Source: Sporosarcina ureae
GTDB lineage: Bacteria > Bacillota > Bacilli > Bacillales_A > Planococcaceae
NCBI RefSeq assembly: GCF_002109325.1
Contig: NZ_CP015348.1
Span: 337,501 to 401,500 of the forward strand
DNA: 64,000 bases
Direction of reading: 5' to 3'
The notes below the pieces were generated by a model. That model did not search any database and was not told where the DNA came from. It saw only the letters and a list, made by a program, of their open reading frames with translations. Of this stretch, positions 53,415-62,588 are shown piece after piece. Position 1 is the first letter of the stretch. Every line of letters starts with the position of its first letter. The position numbers and the translations under genes were made by a program.

Positions 53415-55163
53415 ATGGCTAAAAAATTAGATAAAGTAGACGTAGTAGTCGTTGGTAGTGGTTGGGCTGGCGGTATTGTTTCAGCTGAACTATCCAAAGC
53501 AGGCTATCAAGTCGTCATGTTGGAACGTGGGAAAGATCAAACACGTTCAGATTTTATAGGTGTTAAAGATGAGTTACGTTATACAAATAGACATGAAATG
53601 ATCGAAAAATTAACAGGCGATACGATTACATCTCGTGTTTCAATAGGCGATGCTGCACTACCTGTACGCTTGCAAAAAGATATGAACACAGGGACGGACC
53701 TTGGTGGCGGAAGTATGCACTGGGCAGGTTCCGTATACCGTTGGCGTTCGTATGACTTCGAAATTCGTTCAAAAACTATCGAACGTTATGGAGAAGGCAA
53801 AATTCCAGAAGGTATGCAAATTCGTGACTGGGGAATTACGTACGATGAACTAGAGCCATATTATGCTAAATGGGAACAAACGGCTGGGATTTCAGGAGAA
53901 CCTGATCCACTTGGTGACAACAGATCAAATGAGTATCCAAACCCACCTATGCTAGCTTCTCCTGCGATTAAGTTGTTTAAAGAATCGGCAAAAGAGATCG
54001 GCTTACACCCTTATCAAATGGCTTCAGGAAACATGTCTCAAACATATACGAATCCCGATGGTGAAACGTTGAATCAATGTATGTTCTGTTCGTTCTGTAC
54101 AATGTACGGCTGTGACTTCGGTTCAAAATCAGATCCTCTAGCAACGGTTATTCCGACTGCTCGCAAAACTGGTAACTGTGAAATCAGAACCAATTCACTC
54201 GTCCGTAGAGTTATACATAAAGACGGAAAAGCGACAGGCGTTTTATATACGGATACAAGAACAGGTCAAGAATTCGAACAACCAGCTGACGTTGTCGTTC
54301 TTGCGGCATTCACATTCTCAAATAACCGCCTGCTCATGCTATCGGATATCGGTGAAATCTATAACCCAGAGACTAGAAAAGGAACGATTGGCCGTAACTT
54401 TACAGGACAATTCAACAGTACATTCCTAGGTGCAACAGGATTCTTTAATGACAAGAAATTCAACTACTACATGGGTGCTGGTGGATTAGGTGGCGCTTTA
54501 AGTGACTATGACGCGGACCTATTCGACCACACAGATTTAGACTTCATTCACGGTGGCGGTATCGAACTTCGTCAATACGGAGATGCAGCGATTAAGAATA
54601 ACTTCGTCCCTAAAGGTACACCAACATGGGGTGAAGAATTTAAAGAGAAATCACTCTTCTATGCTTTCCGTACATTAACGGTTTGGTACTCAGCAGCAGT
54701 TATGCCTTGGTGGCACAACTTTATGGACTTGGACCCTACGTATAAAGATGAGTTCGGTGATCCATTATTGCGTATTACAAATAAATTAACAGAACAAGAT
54801 AAGAACATCGCGAAATTCGGTATTGAAAAATGTACCGAAATCGTAGAAGCAATGGGTGCGGACATTATTGATCAGGACGAAATGCCAGACCAATTTGACC
54901 ACACTTACGGCGGTATGCACTATATTGGCGGCGTAGCTATGGGTGAAGATCCAGAAACGTCTGCGGTAAACAACTACTTGCAACTGTGGGAAATGGAAAA
55001 CTTATTCGTCGTTGGCGGATCTGCACTACCACACTTCAGTAGTCACCACCCTACCCCAACAATCGGTGCCCTATCATACCGTGCAGCTGAAGGTATTGAA
55101 AAATACTTAAAAGAAAAAGGCGGTCTCTTGACGCAGCCAAAATCTTCTGGCGTTAAAGCATAA
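53415..55163 (+). CDS. GMC-family dehydrogenase, large flavoprotein subunit
   Basis: FAD-dependent oxidoreductase of 582 aa. FAD loop VVVGSGWAGGIVSAELSKAGYQVVMLERG (about residues 10-38), GSMHWAGSVYRW near 96-107, a cysteine-rich stretch QCMFCSFCTMYGCDFGSKSDP (about 221-241) typical of gluconate/sorbitol-type dehydrogenases, and the C-terminal GGSALPHFSSHHPTPTIGALSYRAAE carrying the catalytic His/Asn region. It lacks its own signal and is presumably exported piggy-back by the Tat-bearing small subunit. The substrate (a sugar, sugar acid or alcohol) is unknown. There is no cytochrome c subunit gene. Confidence 0.9.
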   Translation: MAKKLDKVDVVVVGSGWAGGIVSAELSKAGYQVVMLERGKDQTRSDFIGVKDELRYTNRHEMIEKLTGDTITSRVSIGDAALPVRLQKDMNTGTDLGGGSMHWAGSVYRWRSYDFEIRSKTIERYGEGKIPEGMQIRDWGITYDELEPYYAKWEQTAGISGEPDPLGDNRSNEYPNPPMLASPAIKLFKESAKEIGLHPYQMASGNMSQTYTNPDGETLNQCMFCSFCTMYGCDFGSKSDPLATVIPTARKTGNCEIRTNSLVRRVIHKDGKATGVLYTDTRTGQEFEQPADVVVLAAFTFSNNRLLMLSDIGEIYNPETRKGTIGRNFTGQFNSTFLGATGFFNDKKFNYYMGAGGLGGALSDYDADLFDHTDLDFIHGGGIELRQYGDAAIKNNFVPKGTPTWGEEFKEKSLFYAFRTLTVWYSAAVMPWWHNFMDLDPTYKDEFGDPLLRITNKLTEQDKNIAKFGIEKCTEIVEAMGADIIDQDEMPDQFDHTYGGMHYIGGVAMGEDPETSAVNNYLQLWEMENLFVVGGSALPHFSSHHPTPTIGALSYRAAEGIEKYLKEKGGLLTQPKSSGVKA

Positions 55164-55175
55164 TTAATATTCAAT

Positions 55176-55213
55176 CACCTCTCACTTAGCAACAAGATAG
55201 TGAGGGGTGATTT
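55176..55213 (+). terminator. terminator of tatA-GMC operon
   Basis: CACCTCTCACT / AGTGAGGGGTG with an 11-nt loop and TTTTTTT. Confidence 0.9.
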
Positions 55214-55235
55214 TTTTCTGAACACTTTATTACAC

Positions 55236-55556
55236 TCACACCGCAACGATTGGATCACGCACTACTCTAACATCATAGAATGACACTTTATTGCTAATTA
55301 CGTATCCTGGCTGTCCGTCGCGATGTGAATGCGCTTCCTTGAATGCGTCGCTTTTCGTCCACGCCTCAAACGCCTCTTTAGATTCCCAACGTGTGCTAAT
55401 CGTCACTTCGTCAAAATCCGGTAAATTATCCGTGAACAATACTTCCAGTCCTAGAAACCCTTCCATCTGCTCCACTTTTCCTTTTTTATCAAAACGCGTA
55501 ACCAATTCATGTCCACGATCTTTTATAATCTTATTTGTATTTGTTACGATGATCAT
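55236..55556 (-). CDS. haem-degrading monooxygenase (IsdG/HmoA type)
   Basis: 106-aa antibiotic-biosynthesis-monooxygenase fold protein. The residues used by IsdG-type enzymes are present: Asn near the N terminus (VTNTNKI), Trp in [10 protein letters not shown] and His in [15 protein letters not shown]. These enzymes open haem to release iron. ATG 55556 has only AAAAGGGGG upstream. The promoter region carries a near-perfect Fur box, so iron limitation should induce it. Confidence 0.88.
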   Translation of the reverse strand: MIIVTNTNKIIKDRGHELVTRFDKKGKVEQMEGFLGLEVLFTDNLPDFDEVTISTRWESKEAFEAWTKSDAFKEAHSHRDGQPGYVISNKVSFYDVRVVRDPIVAV

Positions 55557-55614
55557 ACTTATTCCCCCTTTTAATCTACTAAAGAGTATACTTTCTTCAG
55601 CAACTAAGTTAAAT

Positions 55615-55633
55615 GATAATGAATCTCATTATC
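55615..55633. promoter_or_regulatory. Fur box
   Basis: GATAATGAATCTCATTATC matches 16 of 19 bases of the Fur consensus GATAATGATAATCATTATC, in perfect 8-bp symmetry. It lies 59-77 bases before the haem monooxygenase start. Confidence 0.88.
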
Positions 55634-55648
55634 ATTGTCAACAACAAA

Positions 55649-55692
55649 AAAGCCAGTCAACAACTTTTACGCAAGTAAAGTTGTTGGCTGGC
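55649..55692 (-). terminator. yebC terminator
   Basis: AGCCAG-CAACAACTTT / AAAGTTGTTG-CTGGCT with T run on the minus strand. Confidence 0.9.
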
Positions 55693-55701
55693 TAGCATTC
55701 A

Positions 55702-56427
55702 TTACTCTTCCGATGCATTAGAATAGACGTTTTGTACATCATCGTCATCTTCTAATGCATCGATCATATTCATAAATTGTTCTTGTTGCTCTTCGGTCAA
55801 ATCCGCATAAACGGATGGAACCATATCTACTTCTGCTGAAACGAACTCCAAACCTTCGACTTCAAGCGCTTCTTTTACGTTCAGGAATTCGGATGGATCA
55901 GTCAGAATTTCGAAACCATCTTCTGTTGACACAATGTCATCCGCTCCTGCTTCTAAAGCCGCCATCATAACCGCGTCCTCGTCCGTTTCTTCCGTACGTT
56001 CGATAAACAAACGGCCTTTGCGTTCGAATAAATAATTGACGGAGCCCGTTTCTCCTAAACTACCGCCATTTTTATTGAACGCCACGCGCATATTCGGTCC
56101 TGTACGGTTACGATTTTCCGTCAGTGTATAGACAAGAACCGCTACGCCGCCTGGTCCATACCCTTCGTAGATCATTTCTTCGTAATTTTCGTCCGCACCT
56201 GAACCCGTTGCTTTATCGATCGCTCGCTGAATGACATCATTTGGTACATTCACACTCTTGGATTTATCGATTGCTAGACGTAAAGCTGGATTCGTGTCTG
56301 GATCGTCTCCGCCAGACTTTGCTGCCACGTAAATTTCACGCGACATCTTCTGAAAGATCTTTCCTCGTTTTGCATCCTGTGCGCCTTTTCTGTTCTGGAT
56401 ATTCTTCCACTTTGAATGGCCTGCCAT
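55702..56427 (-). CDS. yebC: YebC/PmpR family regulatory protein
   Basis: 241-aa TACO1/YebC family protein (YrbC in B. subtilis). N-terminal AGHSKWKNIQNRKGAQDAKRGKIFQKMSREI and the YEGYGPGGVAVLVYTLTENRNRT segment are diagnostic. Recent work on the family points to relief of ribosome stalling at proline stretches; older annotation is transcriptional regulator. ATG 56427 has GGAGG upstream. It follows the kinase-like gene by 12 bases. Confidence 0.95.
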   Translation of the reverse strand: MAGHSKWKNIQNRKGAQDAKRGKIFQKMSREIYVAAKSGGDDPDTNPALRLAIDKSKSVNVPNDVIQRAIDKATGSGADENYEEMIYEGYGPGGVAVLVYTLTENRNRTGPNMRVAFNKNGGSLGETGSVNYLFERKGRLFIERTEETDEDAVMMAALEAGADDIVSTEDGFEILTDPSEFLNVKEALEVEGLEFVSAEVDMVPSVYADLTEEQQEQFMNMIDALEDDDDVQNVYSNASEE

Positions 56428-56439
56428 GGATCAAACCTC

Positions 56440-57309
56440 CTACTTCATCATTCGCTCTACATCATACCATAATCTCGGCCAATGTGAGAGTGCAGTATCA
56501 GTGAAATGTAGGAGTTTGCTGGCCATCCGTTGCTGTTGAGCGAAAGGTAATGACAATAAATGCAACCATTCCCGAAGCACTTCATTCGGATATAAAAGCT
56601 TCGCAAGCGACTGGTTCGATAAGGTTTGCAACGCCGGATGCTCCCCCATCAAAAAAGTCGGATTATACGAAATTTGTGGCAACACACGATGCATCCACAA
56701 CACCCGTTCATCTTCTTCCGTCCCAAGGCACGCTAAATCAAAATCGATAAAGCAAATCCTTCCATTTGTGTCCCGCAAAATATTATGATGGACGACATCT
56801 CCATGCAATAGCGTCAAAGAACTAACAGGCGGTGGTTGTTTCTTCGCGATTTGCAATGAATCTTTCCCATACGTCAACAGTTGATCGATCGTCGAAGAAG
56901 GTAGAAATGCTTCACACATCTCCCGTAACTCTTCAAATCGCGCAAGTCGGACTTCCCACTTCTCCAGCATATGATAATGCGGAAGACAGGAAATCGACTC
57001 CCAATCAATCGAATATTTCGTATCATGTAATGCTTGCAACGCACGGAATGAATCGATACGATCAATTCTTCTTTTAAAGTTGACCGCTTTGGCATCTTCA
57101 AGCCATGGCTGCATAATCAGCAACGGATCCGACTTATCGACGATTGGCGCGATATGCGGAAAATGCTGTGCACTAAGTAATTGATGAACTTGCCGAACCT
57201 TCACAGCTTGTGCGAGTGATGCGTACTTCTTTATGGAATACATAGCTCCGCCAGACTCCATTTTCCAGACATTCTTTTTGATTTTGATAAATCGCTGATT
57301 GTCTGCCAT
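56440..57309 (-). CDS. CotS/YsxE-type phosphotransferase family protein
   Basis: 289 aa with an aminoglycoside-phosphotransferase/kinase-like fold. The catalytic loop is LTLLHGDVVHHNIL (about residues 165-178) and the metal-binding loop ICFIDFDLACLG (about 184-195). In Bacillales such proteins (CotS, CotI, YutH, YsxE) are spore-associated, and the adjacent safA-like gene supports a coat role. The glycine-rich N-lobe loop is not obvious, so kinase activity is uncertain. Start ATG 57309 lies 6 bases after the safA-like stop. Confidence 0.8.
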   Translation of the reverse strand: MADNQRFIKIKKNVWKMESGGAMYSIKKYASLAQAVKVRQVHQLLSAQHFPHIAPIVDKSDPLLIMQPWLEDAKAVNFKRRIDRIDSFRALQALHDTKYSIDWESISCLPHYHMLEKWEVRLARFEELREMCEAFLPSSTIDQLLTYGKDSLQIAKKQPPPVSSLTLLHGDVVHHNILRDTNGRICFIDFDLACLGTEEDERVLWMHRVLPQISYNPTFLMGEHPALQTLSNQSLAKLLYPNEVLREWLHLLSLPFAQQQRMASKLLHFTDTALSHWPRLWYDVERMMK

Positions 57310-57315
57310 ATGCGG

Positions 57316-58452
57316 TTACTGGTTTCGGTGCCAGTCCTCCGGTATTGGCATCGGCTGATGTTGAGGGGTATTACACCCACAATCACCCTGATAACCAGGA
57401 GGCTGCTGCCACATAGGTGGCATCGGCATCATGTGCGGATATGGCATCCATTGCATCGCTGGCATACATTCCGGCTGTGTCGACCATTGAGGTTGAACTG
57501 GCCAATTCGGCGAGCATTGTTGTTGATTTGACGGACACCAGGATGGCGGTATGTCTGCTTTCGGCGGCATTGTCGGTTGTTGCGGCATTGGCATCGGTGC
57601 GGGTTGTTCCGGCATCGGCTGCATGACAGGCGGTTTTGGTTGTGGCATCGGAGCTGGTTTCATGTGTAATGAACTCGATTCAATTAACTGCCAACCGTCC
57701 GGCATTGGTGCGGGAACCGGCTTATGGTGGTGAGATGATTCCTCCTGCCACTTAGGTGACTCACATGGCGGCATCGGTTTGATTGGTGCCTGCACAGGCG
57801 GTGGCATTTGTGGCATTTGTGGCATTTGCGGCATTTGCTGCATTGGTTGTTGTGGCATATGTGGATGGCAGTCCGCATCGAAAATCGGCATCCATCCGCA
57901 AACTGGGAATACTGCTTGCCACATCGGTGGTGCTTGCATACTCGGTGGCATTTGCGGCATATGAGGCGCTGCCGGTGGAGTCTGCGGTTGTTGTGGCATC
58001 GCTGGTGGTGCGGGTGCTGGCCACTGTTGCATTGGCGGTTGTGGCACAGGTTGCTGCTGCATCGGTGGCATCGGTGGAGCTTGTGGTAGCTGCGGCACTT
58101 GATGCACTGGCGGTTTCGCTTGTGGAGGCGCCGGCTTAGAAGGCTTCTCCTGATGTGGCGGCTTCATCGGTTTTTCGTGATGAGGTTTCTCATGGTGTGG
58201 TTTCTCCTGTTGCGGTTTTTCATGATGCGGTTTCTCGTGTGGCTTCTCGTGTGGCTTCTCATGCGGTTTCGTGTGATCACCCTTATGATGAGGCTTTTTC
58301 TTATCCATTGGCAAAAAGATTTTCATGCCGGGAACGATATAGTCCGGATTAGCTAGGTGAGCATTCACCCGCTTCAGTTCCTCGAACGGTATACCGTACT
58401 GTCTTGCGATCTTCCATAATGTATCACCTTTGACGACAATATGAACTTCCAC
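57316..58452 (-). CDS. safA: SafA-like LysM spore coat morphogenetic protein
   Basis: 378 aa. The N-terminal LysM domain (residues 1-49: VVKGDTLWKIARQYGIPFEEL...PDYIVPGMKIFLP) binds cortex peptidoglycan; SafA organises the inner spore coat. The rest is low complexity: a HEKP/HHEKP repeat zone (about 54-95), then long Pro/Gln/Met-rich stretches with (MPQ)n tandem repeats, and a Cys-containing C terminus (GDCGCNTPQHQPMP). The start is GTG 58452 after GGAAGGGGG. Linked to the kinase-like gene and yebC. The repeats make length variation between strains likely. Confidence 0.88.
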   Translation of the reverse strand: MEVHIVVKGDTLWKIARQYGIPFEELKRVNAHLANPDYIVPGMKIFLPMDKKKPHHKGDHTKPHEKPHEKPHEKPHHEKPQQEKPHHEKPHHEKPMKPPHQEKPSKPAPPQAKPPVHQVPQLPQAPPMPPMQQQPVPQPPMQQWPAPAPPAMPQQPQTPPAAPHMPQMPPSMQAPPMWQAVFPVCGWMPIFDADCHPHMPQQPMQQMPQMPQMPQMPPPVQAPIKPMPPCESPKWQEESSHHHKPVPAPMPDGWQLIESSSLHMKPAPMPQPKPPVMQPMPEQPAPMPMPQQPTMPPKADIPPSWCPSNQQQCSPNWPVQPQWSTQPECMPAMQWMPYPHMMPMPPMWQQPPGYQGDCGCNTPQHQPMPIPEDWHRNQ

Positions 58453-58567
58453 TAACTATTCCCCCTTCCATCAATCCATCGTATGAACGGACGCCTACTT
58501 TTGTGACAATTTGTGTAGGCTTCCTCTCTTGTTATGTATATTCGACGGGGACTAGTTTATTACAAAT

Positions 58568-58598
58568 AAAAAACCATCCTGGGGAATAGAGGATGGTT
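58568..58598 (-). terminator. terminator of pheB-pheA transcript
   Basis: AACCATCCT / AGGATGGTT with a T run on the minus strand. Confidence 0.85.
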
Positions 58599-58722
58599 GC
58601 GAATTAGGTCAGATCAGTAGAGAATGTTGGTTAAAAAGTGCATGAATTAGAAATTACCCTTGACTTGGTTCAGTTCAAGAACGAAAGAAGTTACAATGGA
58701 AGAGTTACTTAGCAAGTACGAA

Positions 58723-58758
58723 GGGATTGAAGCTCCAGCTGGCGGACGCTTCAATCCT
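58723..58758. repeat. family A repeat, forward copy with internal deletion
   Basis: GGATTGAAGCTCCAGCTGGC plus GGACGCTT agrees with the left end of the copy at 49182, then jumps straight to the right end (CAATCC). About 100 bases of the middle are missing. Confidence 0.7.
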
Positions 58759-58814
58759 ACTGTTATAGCGGATGGACGTAGAACACTTTTTTGCGATAGT
58801 GTGTAAATTAGTAA

Positions 58815-58844
58815 AGCCCTTGAACTTAATTAAGTTCAAGGGCT
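58815..58844. repeat. 30-bp perfect palindrome
   Basis: AGCCCTTGAACTTAA joined directly to its exact reverse complement, with no loop. It sits between the two family A remnants. Confidence 0.7.
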
Positions 58845-58920
58845 GTTCAAGTTCAATTATAAAACCTTCTACAAGTATAACTTTAATAAGCCAAAATAAA
58901 TACATCCCACTTATACTACA

Positions 58921-58977
58921 GGGATTGGAGCGGCAGACGTCCCCACCAGAAAGCGTCACCTCCGTAGCACCAATCCC
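58921..58977. repeat. family A repeat, inverted copy with internal deletion
   Basis: Keeps GGGATTGGAGCGG and CCAGAAAGCGTC...GCACCAATCCC of the inverted copy at 49475 but lacks the central 70 or so bases. Confidence 0.7.
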
Positions 58978-59008
58978 TTTCCCCAACATCATAGCCAGCC
59001 TAACTATC

Positions 59009-59893
59009 TCAGGAAACAAACTCCCCAGACTCATAGACATAATAAGTTCCTAGCGAACGTGCGGTGCAACCTAGTGCTGCTAACTCTTCCATCGCGCCCA
59101 TCATCATCGGATGCTCGTCAGATTCATTAATGTCGATAATGAAGAAATAATGGCCAAGACCCGTCTTCAACGGCCGCGACTCGATCTTGCTTAAGTTCAA
59201 ACGGCGCCATGAAAACACCGACAAAATCTGATGCAGCAACCCTGGACGGTCGTCCTCAGGCAACTTCACCATCAACGTCGTCTTGATCGAAGAAGCGTGC
59301 TTCGAATGCTCCAGCTTCTCCTTGCGCAACGACAACACGACGAAGCGCGTATGGTTGAAATGGAAATCGTGAATATTCTCTTCTGCTATATGTAAGCCGT
59401 ACGTTTCTGCTGCCAAACGGTTGCCAATTGCTGCAACACGTAGTTCCGGCTGTTCAGAAATAGATTTTGCTGCCGCTGCAGTAGACGTCGTCTGAATCAA
59501 CGGAACTCCACGGTAACGATACTGTAAAAACTTATGACATTGCGCCAATGCATGCGGATGAGATTGAATCGAATCCAATTCATCTAAGTGATTCATCTGC
59601 GATTTATTGACCAACATATGTTGCTCAATTGGCGTGGAAATTTCGGCTGCGATAAACAACTCTTTACTATTGAAAACGTAATCAATCGTCAACGGTACAG
59701 AACCTTCCAGCGCATTCTCCAACGGAACGACCGCATAGGCAACATGTCCTTCTGTCACTGCTTCAATACAATCTGGAATCGTCGGACGTGGCATTAACCC
59801 TTCCATTCCGAATAAATCGGATGCTGCAATATGGGTAAATGATGCTTCGGGCCCCAAATACGCAACGGATGGTACATACTTCTTTTCTGTCAT
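59009..59893 (-). CDS. pheA: prephenate dehydratase
   Basis: Converts prephenate to phenylpyruvate in phenylalanine synthesis. 294 aa: catalytic domain with YLGPEASFTHIAA, VPLENALEGSVPLTIDY and the TSTAAAAKSI (Thr-Arg-Phe region continues FNHTRFVVL), then an ACT domain (about 200-280) with the ESRPLKTGLGHYFFIID phenylalanine-binding motif. ATG 59893 has GGGGAGATGAG upstream. It follows pheB by 31 bases. Confidence 0.95.
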   Translation of the reverse strand: MTEKKYVPSVAYLGPEASFTHIAASDLFGMEGLMPRPTIPDCIEAVTEGHVAYAVVPLENALEGSVPLTIDYVFNSKELFIAAEISTPIEQHMLVNKSQMNHLDELDSIQSHPHALAQCHKFLQYRYRGVPLIQTTSTAAAAKSISEQPELRVAAIGNRLAAETYGLHIAEENIHDFHFNHTRFVVLSLRKEKLEHSKHASSIKTTLMVKLPEDDRPGLLHQILSVFSWRRLNLSKIESRPLKTGLGHYFFIIDINESDEHPMMMGAMEELAALGCTARSLGTYYVYESGEFVS

Positions 59894-59924
59894 GAATCTC
59901 TCATCTCCCCACTGGTTTAAGAGG

Positions 59925-60380
59925 TCAGAAAACCCCTGAACTGATTAAATCAACAGAATCAATAAATCGAGGTGCTTTGAGACGCTGTAAAAATGCTTCT
60001 ACTTTAATTTCCATCTCCGTTACATCCAGCGATAACGTAATGTTGGCGCGCCCCTGGACAGGAATCGTCTGGTGAATCGTCAACACATTACATTTCGCTT
60101 CTGACACGACTTCCAAAAGCACAGCCAGCGAGCCTTTCAAATCTTCCAGTTGAATAAAGATCGTCAAAATCCGGTCCCGCGCGATGGATTCGAACGGGAA
60201 CACGGCATCACGATATTTATAAAAGGCGCTCCGTGACAGACCGACCCGTTTAGTTGCTTCCTGGATCGTCGTCACTTCGCCTCTTGCCATCATTCGTTTA
60301 GCTTCCAGCATTTTTTGCATTGACTCGGTCAATACATCTTCGCGGACTAAATAAAACTGACCTTCCCCGATTTGTTCCAT
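59925..60380 (-). CDS. pheB: ACT domain-containing protein PheB
   Basis: 151 aa. N-terminal helix-turn-helix-like part (TIQEATKRVGLSRSAFYKYRDAVFPF) and a C-terminal ACT domain (about 70-147, RILTIFIQLEDLKGSLAVLLEVV). Always found between obg and pheA in Bacillus; thought to be a regulator linked to aromatic amino acid supply, though its activity is not established. ATG 60380 follows GGGGGGAG; the frame to 60404 has no better site. Confidence 0.9.
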   Translation of the reverse strand: MEQIGEGQFYLVREDVLTESMQKMLEAKRMMARGEVTTIQEATKRVGLSRSAFYKYRDAVFPFESIARDRILTIFIQLEDLKGSLAVLLEVVSEAKCNVLTIHQTIPVQGRANITLSLDVTEMEIKVEAFLQRLKAPRFIDSVDLISSGVF

Positions 60381-60407
60381 TTTGCTCCCCCCAAAACGAG
60401 CCATTCC

Positions 60408-61703
60408 TTATTCCAAGAACTCGAACTCGTAGCTCATGATACGAACGATATCACCGTTTTTCGCACCACGCTCACGCAATGCATCGTCGATTCCCATACC
60501 ACGCATCTGACGAGCGAACTTGCGTACTGATTGATCGAAGTTGAAGTCCGTCATCTGGAACAAACGCTCTAATGTATAACCAGACAACATAAACGCGCCA
60601 TCATCGTCACGTGAAATAATGAAATCAGGTCCAGTCGATTCGTGTTTATACAATACAGAGTTACTTGCTTCTTCTTCATCCATATCCGTCAACATCGGGA
60701 ATTCCGGTGTCGTTTCAAGCAGATCTAAAATCGCATACAGCAATGGATCCAAGCCCGTTCTCGTCAATGCAGAAATCGGGAACACTTGAATCTCTTCATC
60801 ACCAAGTGCTTCTTTAAACGTTTCCAGATTCTCTTGCGCATCCGGCATATCCATTTTATTCGCCACAATAATCTGTGGACGTTCAGTCAAACGCATATTG
60901 TACTGCTCAAGTTCTTTATTGATTGTCTGGTAATCCTCGTATGGCTCACGGCCTTCAAGTCCTGACATATCGATAACGTGTACGATAACACGCGTACGTT
61001 CGATGTGACGCAAGAACTGATGTCCTAGTCCAACTCCTTGATGCGCACCTTCAATCAATCCAGGCAAATCTGCCATAACGAATGTGCGGTGATCATCTGT
61101 CTCGATCATACCGAGATTCGGTACTAATGTAGTAAAGTGATAATCCGCAATCTTAGGCTTCGCTGAAGAAACGACTGATAATAACGTTGATTTCCCAACA
61201 CTTGGGAATCCAACAAGACCCACGTCAGCAAGAACTTTTAATTCAAGCACGATATCTTTACTAACACCCGGTTCACCTTTTTCAGAAAGTTCCGGTGCCG
61301 TGTTCTGTGGCGTAACGAAACGGCTGTTACCGCGTCCTCCACGTCCTCCACGCACGATGACCGCTTGTTGGCCATGTTCGACCAAGTCCGCAATAATCGT
61401 TTCAGTTTCGGCATCCTTAACGACTGTACCAGGGGGAACTTTAACGATCATACTTTTACCGCTACGACCGTGCATGTTTTTACTCTGACCGTGTTCGCCT
61501 CGTTCAGCTTTAAAATGACGCTGATATCGGAAATCCATTAGCGTACGTAATCCTTCATCAACGATAAAGATAACGTCTGCGCCTTTTCCACCATCACCAC
61601 CGGATGGTCCACCATTGGCTATATATTTTTCACGACGGAACGAAACCATACCATCGCCACCGTCGCCACCTTTTACAAATACTTTAACGTGATCCACAAA
61701 CAT
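60408..61703 (-). CDS. obgE: GTPase ObgE/CgtA
   Basis: Essential ribosome-associated GTPase, also needed for sporulation and stress responses in B. subtilis. 431 aa: glycine-rich Obg domain (1-158, [29 protein letters not shown]), G domain with G1 [12 protein letters not shown]3 [16 protein letters not shown] and G4 NKMD, and a C-terminal OCT domain. ATG 61703 follows AGGAGG. It lies 3 bases after spo0B. Confidence 0.97.
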   Translation of the reverse strand: MFVDHVKVFVKGGDGGDGMVSFRREKYIANGGPSGGDGGKGADVIFIVDEGLRTLMDFRYQRHFKAERGEHGQSKNMHGRSGKSMIVKVPPGTVVKDAETETIIADLVEHGQQAVIVRGGRGGRGNSRFVTPQNTAPELSEKGEPGVSKDIVLELKVLADVGLVGFPSVGKSTLLSVVSSAKPKIADYHFTTLVPNLGMIETDDHRTFVMADLPGLIEGAHQGVGLGHQFLRHIERTRVIVHVIDMSGLEGREPYEDYQTINKELEQYNMRLTERPQIIVANKMDMPDAQENLETFKEALGDEEIQVFPISALTRTGLDPLLYAILDLLETTPEFPMLTDMDEEEASNSVLYKHESTGPDFIISRDDDGAFMLSGYTLERLFQMTDFNFDQSVRKFARQMRGMGIDDALRERGAKNGDIVRIMSYEFEFLE

Positions 61704-61706
61704 AAT

Positions 61707-62240
61707 TTATAATCCTCCTAATTGTCCACTGATAGTAAACGTCCATTGATTCGGTTCACCGTGGACTTCGACCGTAAGCTGTGATGAATGTTCTGGGATG
61801 TCTAGTTGCTTCGCGTACAGCTCGGTAAATGTCAATTGAATACTCCAAGATGCAGTGTCTGTCGTGACTTCTAGTGTCACGGGACAATCTGCGTAGCGCT
61901 GAATTTTTGATTCCACAGCCAGCACTACTTGCTCCAAGTAATCGACCAACACTTCGTCAATTTCACTTGAATCAATTTTTTCCGTAATCTCACAATACAG
62001 TTGCACCATCAATGCCGGATAGCGCCACGCTAGTGTCGTAATCCATTCCTCAGTAAGCGGCATGCATAATTTCTGAAGCAATGCCTCACGTTGCATGTCT
62101 GCTGTTTTCTCAAGGATGCAATTTCGCGCTTCTGTATATTTCCCCATATCGATATTCATAAGGATCAATTGCAGATCGTTCATGTGATCGTGTCGACTAA
62201 ATTTCACTGCTTGCGACACATTTAGCTCATTCTTCCCCAT
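61707..62240 (-). CDS. spo0B: sporulation phosphotransferase Spo0B
   Basis: Relays phosphate from Spo0F to Spo0A. 177 aa. The phosphoacceptor helix is SRHDHMNDLQLILMNIDMGKY (about residues 15-35); the first His matches the active His of B. subtilis Spo0B (RHDWMNKLQLI). The C-terminal half is a degenerate ATPase-like fold and is only weakly conserved, as is usual for this family. Its position between rpmA and obg supports the call. Confidence 0.88.
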   Translation of the reverse strand: MGKNELNVSQAVKFSRHDHMNDLQLILMNIDMGKYTEARNCILEKTADMQREALLQKLCMPLTEEWITTLAWRYPALMVQLYCEITEKIDSSEIDEVLVDYLEQVVLAVESKIQRYADCPVTLEVTTDTASWSIQLTFTELYAKQLDIPEHSSQLTVEVHGEPNQWTFTISGQLGGL

Positions 62241-62367
62241 TTTTTCACCGCCAGCTGTTTTCGTACTTCTTAGTATAGCATTTTCACGCGCAAATCACTA
62301 AAAAAATCTTCGCCGTAGTCAAAATCGCTTAGAATATGTGTCTGAACGTTACAATGAATTGCTGTTC

Positions 62368-62500
62368 GCTCATAGTTCATGCCTAAGCGCTCTATAAACT
62401 CCCGTAGCCGCTCTTAGAAAGCGGTGAGTGATCATAGACACCCACTAATCGCTCTATCCCACGCCACAAGCGCTCATAGACACGCGTTATCCGCTCATAA
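62368..62500. repeat. 21-nt phased intergenic array, copy 3
   Basis: Cores GCTCATA/GCTCTAT/GCTCTTA at 62368, 62389, 62410, (ATCATAG) 62431, 62451, 62472 and 62493: steps of 21 except one 20-nt step. Same orientation as copy 2. It lies between spo0B and the rpmA terminator. Confidence 0.88.
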
Positions 62501-62537
62501 GGCCAAGAACTAATCTAACAACCATCTCAAAACACAG

Positions 62538-62568
62538 AAAAAGGACTGCAACGAGTGCAGTCCTTTTT
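62538..62568 (-). terminator. rplU-prp-rpmA terminator
   Basis: AAAAAGGACTGCA / TGCAGTCCTTTTT with a 5-nt loop. Confidence 0.93.
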
Positions 62569-62588
62569 CACAGGGTCATGCTATCCAA

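Noticed and set aside
57779..58356. Several plus-strand frames rich in Gly/Cys or Trp/Arg/Leu
   Set aside because: Antisense images of the low-complexity safA-like repeat region.
58705..59053. Frames on both strands downstream of pheA
   Set aside because: They span the truncated repeats and palindrome; no ribosome site and no protein-like composition.
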